In this document: in pieces, positions 58,301 to 64,000 of the stretch
Numbering within the stretch: the stretch's first letter is position 1
Layout: each line of letters opens with the position of its first letter
Source: Owenia fusiformis
Lineage: Eukaryota > Annelida > Polychaeta > Sabellida > Oweniidae
Reading direction: 5' to 3'
Length of the DNA stretch: 64,000 bases
NCBI GenBank assembly: GCA_903813345.2
Contig: CAIIXF020000001.1
Location: 22,403,915 to 22,467,914, forward strand
Program-made: the position numbers and the translations under genes
Notes under the pieces: model-generated
The model's input: the letters and a program-made list of their open reading frames with translations, nothing else
Database searches by the model: none
Told to the model about the DNA's origin: nothing

Positions 58301-59389
58301 CTTGGGTATGAGTTGTCTTGGGTACGAGTTGACTAGGAAGCGTCATAAAAACTCAAAAGTCAGTTTTCTTTGAAACTGTGACTTCTAGGCCGGGGAGATT
58401 CCCCATTGACCCCATGTTGTAAAATCACAAAAGTGAAATATATTTTCTTGTGTTGCGCAGATAATATTTTCTTTTACTGGACATATTTTAATTTGTATAA
58501 CTATTAGATACATAAGGGTAATATGAAACGTGAAACACTTAAACTGATGAATATATGTGTTAAAGGGAACTTCTAATACCCTGCCATATTATTTCCCCCC
58601 GAATTAGCCACCTGGTGGCGAAACTGGTAACTACCTACTTGCATCTGAGTAATTAAATGGTGATTGAACTCATAAAATACTATTTGTCAATAATGTGTTT
58701 ATAAAATGTCATAAAATGGGGCCATTGGCATATAGCTTATCTCATTATTATATTGCTTTATTCTGTTCTGCACAATCAATTGCATCATAAAAAACTATAG
58801 TGTTTCCGACTTATGTAGAATGCCTTATTATTAATTACAAATGGAGAGATTGCCAGTGTGAAACGCATCATGATTCTGTTTGAAGGTTAACAACACATAA
58901 AATGTATTCTGAGATTTCAATCCATATTAAAAGGGTGATTTTTGTAATGAGAATTTTTTCCCTAAGGGAAAGAAAACATAACATTTTATGTATATACCTG
59001 TACATGCAGCATTTGAGGGAAAGCATTTTATCCTAATGCACTCATAAATGCTCTATACAGGTAGACCTGAGACCTAATTAACATATTGGAACATTTCTCC
59101 TAAAGTGTATCAATGTTGAATATACCCAAAGGGCACCTAAAAACCGAATATCATGTAATATATTTTAGTGAAGAGGACAATATATTGACCGAGCAATCTT
59201 TCATTCTAAGCACTTTCACTCTTCTCATAATGTATTCATCACTCCCAGTGAACTCCTGATCATTGATCATTGCTATTTATTAAAAGGTAATCAATTGTGC
59301 TTTAAGCAACTGAGGGCACTGACCTGCATTTCTGGCTTGAGGGTCCTCATCTTTTCTATGAGTTCATCGTTCTCCCAGATGTCACTCAT
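49317..59389 (-). CDS. coiled-coil, Lys/Glu-rich protein, 514 aa, 5 exons
   Basis: Exons in order are 59389-59324, 56926-56776, 55412-54646, 52701-52541 and 49716-49317, with AG/GT borders and fitting phases (1545 nt with stop). The start MSDIWENDELIEKMRTLKPE is the first ATG after CCATCAAC and opens a helical region (EAFLHAVEQLYAKESVVMLG; ELKMTGNEIRAEQEKLRG). Exon 3 encodes a disordered basic, Ser/Pro/Arg-rich segment (SSRGKSPAPRPDSRLELPPK; SPRRPRSRTEPP). Exon 4 and the start of exon 5 are strongly helical and charged (RQRQAEIIKQKRAKKQEKRD). The end alternates KKKKKK and acidic runs. No known domain is recognised. The layout suggests a structural, cytoskeletal or nuclear adaptor, but function is not assigned. 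Confidence 0.8.
49818..52360. repeat. tandem array of about 150-bp AGGTCA-rich units
   Basis: The array is bounded by TGTCACCACCAAAAGTGGTG at the left and GGTGGTGACATTTTGTCATG at the right. About 15 units each hold AACTTGCTTCAAATTGACTA, AAAATCATCTACATGTTCTC, AAATCTGACTTTAGATTTGA, CATTTGACCTTCAATGACCT and TCAAGGTCAAAAAAGGTCAA. A higher-order block of about 692 bp is duplicated: CAAATATGACTTTAG occurs at 50872 and 51564, and CTTAAGATTTGACTTTAG at 51291 and 51984. It lies in the last intron of the coiled-coil gene. Short family members are at 5197 and 37799. Confidence 0.88.
52757..52823 (-). repeat. diverged upstream copy of the coiled-coil gene exon-4 start
   Basis: On the minus strand, ACAAG|AGGGAAAAATTATGG and then CATAATGTGCAGTTTGAGAA parallel real exon 4 (CGTAG|GAGAGGGACAAAATG; CACAATGTGCAGTTTGAGAA). 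The copy lies about 120 bp upstream of the real acceptor in transcription. Its translation, SLDTHNVQFENEEE, against SLDNHNVQFENERQ shows exon origin. Confidence 0.8.
53010..54645. other. intron 3 of the coiled-coil gene, no feature recognised
   Basis: AT-rich sequence without clear inverted ends or conserved coding signal. The open frame at 54064-54261 on the plus strand has no supporting splice sites or family resemblance. Confidence 0.4.
55592..56137. mobile_element. 546-bp foldback MITE
   Basis: CACTGGGGATGAACTGGAAA at the left parallels the inverse of the right end (CACTGGAGATGGTCTGG, then AACTGGAAACGAGCGAGG). The arms of about 190 bp share ATCAAAATGGCCGCAA and ACTAAATATTTGGCA. Non-coding. 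It lies in intron 2 of the coiled-coil gene. Confidence 0.7.
57285..58345. mobile_element. foldback element with tandem 16-bp repeats in its ends
   Basis: The left end (57290-57390) is six copies of ACAACTCGTACCCAAG or variants. The right end (58238-58340) is the same array inverted. Outside them, GTCAACTCATACC and the inverse of GTCAACTCGTACC mark the tips. The layout recalls Drosophila FB elements, whose ends are also short tandem repeats. The 850-bp centre is AT-rich and non-coding. It lies in intron 1 of the coiled-coil gene. Confidence 0.7.
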
Positions 59390-60248
59390 GTTGATGGAAT
59401 CAAACTAGTTCAGTCAATATAACCAATATAATCAATAAACTAGTTCAATTGTTATGATTGATTTTATAATCCAGATATTATATCTAACATCGGTCTATTT
59501 TCTACTTTTCTTGATTTAAATTACTTTTTCCAGGTTTCTTTATCAAAATGCAATTCTCGGGTTCATCTATGTACATGTAGCGTCATTGAGTGGAAATGAT
59601 TTTATAGTCCCATGCTCTGTATTCCTTTTCTTTTTATTATTGAACTTTAATCTTTCGTTAGAATCCAGGCAGTATACTTCCTTTAATATTCGAGTTGTCA
59701 GGAGTTGTCTTCCATCTGTCTTTGCATCCTATGACTGGCTGAAAAACAGAAAAAGGAAATCATTATTCAAATAGAGAGACGTGACTGTATCACATTTTTG
59801 TGATGGAAGTGTCTGCAATTAGCAAATCCATAAATTCATAATTTATTTCGTTTGAGGCAGCAATTGAAAATTCAATACTGATGAGGAAATAAAAGAAATA
59901 TAGAAATAAAAGGAATCCAGGGACGTAGAAAATATTAAGAATTTTTTTTATCACTTGATCATCTGTAATTTATTTTTTACATGTACCAACTTTGCAACGT
60001 TCCTCAACATTATTGTCCAAGGAAATGAATAAATATTGTTGGTCAGATGTAAATATTGTTTGTCAGGCGTACACAGTGCAGTGTACAGTGTATATCCGTG
60101 GGACATAGATCCTTCAAGATCAGATTTCAATGAGCCAGCTCATGGAAAGAATTGAAATACCCTTGGACCAAGAATGCAATTGTTTGATTGCTTGCTTCTT
60201 GGTTCAGATCTGATCACGCACTAGCAGAATTTTTTTATCACACCATCG

Positions 60249-61165
60249 GTGGGATATAGTCGTCATACTGGTCGTGATCGTGGTCGTGATCGTGGTCATG
60301 GTGATCGTGATCGTCCCGCTTTTGTCATCGCCGTTTAAGGAAAACTGCTCATCAGATTTTCTCCAAATTCGCAGAGATGATAGAGCATATGAAGTACTAG
60401 AGCTGATTAACTTTTGGGTGGCCATTTTGTTTTCTGGCGGCCATTTTGAAGGTTTTCGAAAAATCTTGTCATCGCCATTTCAGGAAAACCGCTCATCGGA
60501 TTTCCTTCAAATTTACACAAATGATAGAGGATATCAAGTACTAGAGCTGATTAACTTTTGAGTGGCCATCTTGTTTTCTGGCAGCCATTTTGAAGATTTT
60601 TCAAAAAATCTTATTATCGCCATTTCAGAAAATCCGCTCATCGGATTTCCTTCAAATTTACACACATGATAGAGGATATCAAGTACTAGAGCTGATTAAC
60701 TTTTGGGCGGCCATCTTGTTTTCTGGTGGCCATTTTGAAGGTTTTTCGAAAAATCTTGTCATCGCCATTTTAGGAAAACCGTTCATCGGATTTCCTTCAA
60801 ATTTACACAAATGATAGAGGATATCAAGTACTAGAGCTGATTAACTTTTGGGCGGCCATCTTGTTTTCTGGCAGCCATTTTGAAGATTTTTCGAAAAATC
60901 TTGTCATCGCCATTTCAGAAAATCCGCTCATCGAATTTCCTTCAAATTTACACACATGATAGAGGATATCAAGTTCTAGAGCTGATTAACTTTTGGGCGG
61001 CCATCTTGTTTTCTGGTGGCCATTTTGAAGGTTTTTCGAAAAATCTTGTCATCGCCATTCAGGAAAACCGCTCATCGGATTTCCTTCAAATTTACACAAA
61101 TGATAGAGGATATCAAGTACTAGAGCTGATTAACTTTTGGGCGGCCATCTTGTTTTCTTGTTCTT
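60249..61165. repeat. 145-bp tandem array (about 5.5 units) with hexamer head
   Basis: The head (GTGATC/GTCGTG run at 60265-60318) and first unit match 18208-18373. Units then repeat with GGCCATCTTGTTTTCTGG at 60420, 60564, 60709, 60854, 60999 and 61143, that is every 144-145 bp. Each unit has TTGTCATCGCCATTTCAGGA and GAGCTGATTAACTTTTGGG. Open frames crossing the array are products of the repeat. Confidence 0.88.
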
Positions 61166-64000
61166 GAAATTTGTAAACATAATAGGAGAACAGTTTTCCT
61201 GGTTCATAGTGTCTGCCTATTTGATGGTGTGATCTCGTTCACGTCCTGTGCCTTGTTTAAACATTTCGTTATGCCTCAAAAAATGGGCCTTTTTGGGTTG
61301 TAGGCCAAATTATTAAAGAATGGGCCTTAAATTTTCAAATTTGGGCCCAATTTTGGATTTTAGGGGCTAAAAATATTTTCGTAGACATTGAAATCTGCCC
61401 CCACCCCCTTGTAAGCTCCTGGATCCGCGAATGCCACGTCACTTTTATTTGCATTGCTGCGTCTTTATCAATCAAGATATTTAATATTGTGACTAAAGGA
61501 ATGCACTGGTTCAACAGTATGCCATTGATGCAGAATAATTGAATCTTTGTAAGGAGAGATAAAGACAGGAAAATTAGAATGTCAACAAACGCAAGTAGCT
61601 GTAATAAAAACTTTTATGGATTAGTTGTACAATGTATTCGTTGTACTGTGTAATGTCCCTTTCTTCTATTATTTGAATCTAGCATGATATAAGATGTGTT
61701 TTCAAAGGTTTTATGCTGAAGGATGGATCTTGAAATAATTGAAAGAGAAAGATTGGCAAATCAATTTCTATTTTTTGAATAATTCTGGCCCTCTGCGTAC
61801 TCTTTTAAATTAACTACCTGTAAATATATCAATACTAACAAATAACATATATGATATATTCAAATGTAACAAACAAATCCTGGTTATGGGCCTGGTCTCA
61901 TTAAAATATTTAAAATATTACTCTCCCTTTGTTCTGCTTCATTAGAATATACCTTGTTGAATTAGCACTACAATAATAAATACATCTGTGAAAATGGCAT
62001 GTGTTAACAACAATTCTATGTATATACAGTTTACACTAACACTGTGTTTACAATAATTCTACATGTAACAATAAATATTTTGTTTCGGTCTACCTCCACA
62101 TTAAGTAGCATAAACAGTTATAGTGTAATGAATGTGTTGGTGATGTAATTTAATCAATTAACGAGTTTGTCAGTGACTGGAAGTTGTTCGATTGGCTGAA
62201 GTGTATTAAGTGTCTTAATCTCTGCTGTAAAATGTCCAAAGTTAGGTTTTCTGGGTTTTTTTGTGTTAAAACACATTTTATTTTATTATCACAGAAGGTA
62301 AAAAGATACATTAACCTGTTTGGTTATTTGGGTTCAAGAGATATTAATTTGATGAATTTGTCTTTAGAATTTAGGCTACATTTTGGCAGATTTATAATAG
62401 CCTGACTCTGCTTTAGGTTCGTTCTTTACAATAACAAACTTTTTGATTCATCCTTTTACTCCAAGGAATTTATCCTTGTCCATGATGACAAAAAAGCATG
62501 CATCCCTCCCTTTTAAACAAAACATACAACCTTTAAGTTTAATATGCAATATTTGTTGTTGTTTTTTCTTCCTCAAATACGTATATTAGTGAAATATTGG
62601 ATAGACAAGCAGATTTTTTATTATTAAGAATATTCTATTTGTCTATGTTTTCATCATATAATGATTTATACAAATTGTAGTAGTTATAATGCATAATACA
62701 AAGGATTGAACAAGATGCAGATTTAGCTTTCCCAGCAACTGAGTTTTCTCATTTGCTATAGCAATCAAAGCCTCAGTTTACTTAATCAAACCATTGATTG
62801 CGTTGAACATTTATCACTTTTTTCAAGCTCGTTAAGTACAATTATGATCTGAGATGAATGTCATAGTGCCATGAGGTAAGATGTTAAATCAATATAGATT
62901 ACACATAGGTTCTTTTCGCCCTCCTATATTACACAAAGAATGCTTGAGGTATGGAATGGAGATCTCAATGATCCCTGTGTTGTTAGATGCAGCTCTCTGC
63001 CGTTTTTCTGGCTGACAAGAAGAATGTTGAGTTTGTAAGCAAATATGCCAAATGGAATAATACTGAAGAAAAGGAAATTGCAAGTTTAATATTCATTAGG
63101 AAACAAACCCCAAACATCCCCAAAATTATCTAATGTGAAAAGAAAGAGTTTCTAACACCCCTATAACACATCATTCCATAACTTAAAGAAAGAACTAATA
63201 AAAACATAAAGATTGATGTCGTACTTCATAACGACTGGTTTTCCTTTTTGACGTGTGTATAAAAAATGATGCTGCATAGAGGTTTAAATTCTAAAAACCT
63301 GATGACCAGAAACATATTTATCATTGTCCTGGCCTAAGCAACAGCAAATAATGATGCAGGCAGGATTAGAATCCGGGTTCTGTTGATTGTTTCGTACTTG
63401 TTATTTGCTATTATTAAGATGTATACAAATTACCTTGTTTCAATAATACATTTTTATATACTTGAAATTGTAAGTTAGATAAACAACATTCTTACATTAT
63501 AATACATTATTAATAAAGTATCAACGCAAGACAAATGGAGTAAAGTTGTTTTCCAATTTGTCAAACAATTGTAAATGCAATTTATCTCTTATTTCAATCA
63601 ATCCATAATATCCCAAAGATATACGTTTATTAAACAGTGTATTTCCCTTCAGTTCATTATTCAATTATATCATTTTTATATTTTTATGTACTGTGTAATA
63701 TAATGTTCACATGCAGTATAACATTCATATACAACGTAATATAATTTTCATCCGTATCCTGTTCAAATAAAATTAGTGATCTGAGCAATAGAAAATGTAA
63801 ATGAATGAGATGTTCAATATAATTGATACAAGATATAGACCTATATTATAAATTAATTTGTATGTAGTTAAACAGAAAACGTAATGGAATTGCAGACACA
63901 AGGAATTATGATATTTACAAAATCTTACCTGAATAGATGTTATATCGATTCAATATTTGCCATATCTTTAATTTTCCACCGTGAATTATATTCCACACTA
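61166..64000. other. no recognised gene
   Basis: A repeat-like stretch at 61260-61430 (GGGCCTTTTTGGG, AATTTGGGCCCAATTTTGG) is followed by AT-rich sequence. No exon with paired splice sites, RNA gene or transposon end was found. It probably includes sequence upstream of the minus-strand coiled-coil gene. Confidence 0.4.

Noticed and set aside
60274-61167. Three plus-strand frames with repeated SSDFLQIYT-type peptides
   Set aside because: They are products of the 145-bp tandem array, whose unit stays open by chance.

Overview
The window is animal nuclear DNA: AT-rich, with short exons bounded by GT...AG introns, few bases of coding sequence, and dense layers of DNA transposons. Repeats with runs of TCCG, units carrying AAATGGCGGCCATTTTT, and AAGGTCA-rich 150-bp arrays recall mollusc and other lophotrochozoan genomes. 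That placement is an inference from repeat style; no species was identified.

Four genes could be assembled by hand from matching splice sites and codon phases. (1) Minus strand, 17122 to 4599: a six-exon gene for a small single-pass membrane protein with one LDL-receptor class A domain. It has an in-frame TGA inside that domain. (2) Minus strand, 21091 to 19065: a three-exon BTB/POZ protein of 344 residues. (3) Plus strand, 22676 or 22733 to 45623: a 21-exon LOTUS plus four-Tudor gene of the TDRD7 type, expected to act in germ granules and the piRNA pathway. (4) Minus strand, 59389 to 49317: a five-exon gene for a 514-residue coiled-coil, lysine/glutamate-rich protein that I do not recognise. 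Genes 3 and 4 converge on 45.6-49.3 kb. The first 4.5 kb and last 4.6 kb hold no gene I can support with confidence.

Introns and spacers are filled with transposons. Several have readable target-site duplications: a DD37E-like Tc1/mariner element (11132-12636), a 4.5-kb foldback element (5394-9901), a mariner interrupted by a second mariner-type element (27898-30093), a piggyBac-type MITE (39267-39583), a hAT MITE (43331-43915), a 371-bp element with 9-bp duplications (15502-15872) and an 851-bp near-perfect palindrome (47595-48445).

The most unusual signal is a recurring one. At five places in three different genes, the tandem or duplicated unit in an intron contains the exon edge itself with its splice site. 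Two arrays copy a 5' splice site (31-bp and about 43-bp units). Three copy a 3' splice site with the first bases of the exon (64-bp, about 175-bp, and one diverged copy). In each case the productive site is the exon-proximal copy and the others stretch into the intron as decoys. In the three well-preserved arrays, use of a decoy leads to an in-frame stop. This looks like repeated local amplification of splice junctions and is the main thing to follow up.
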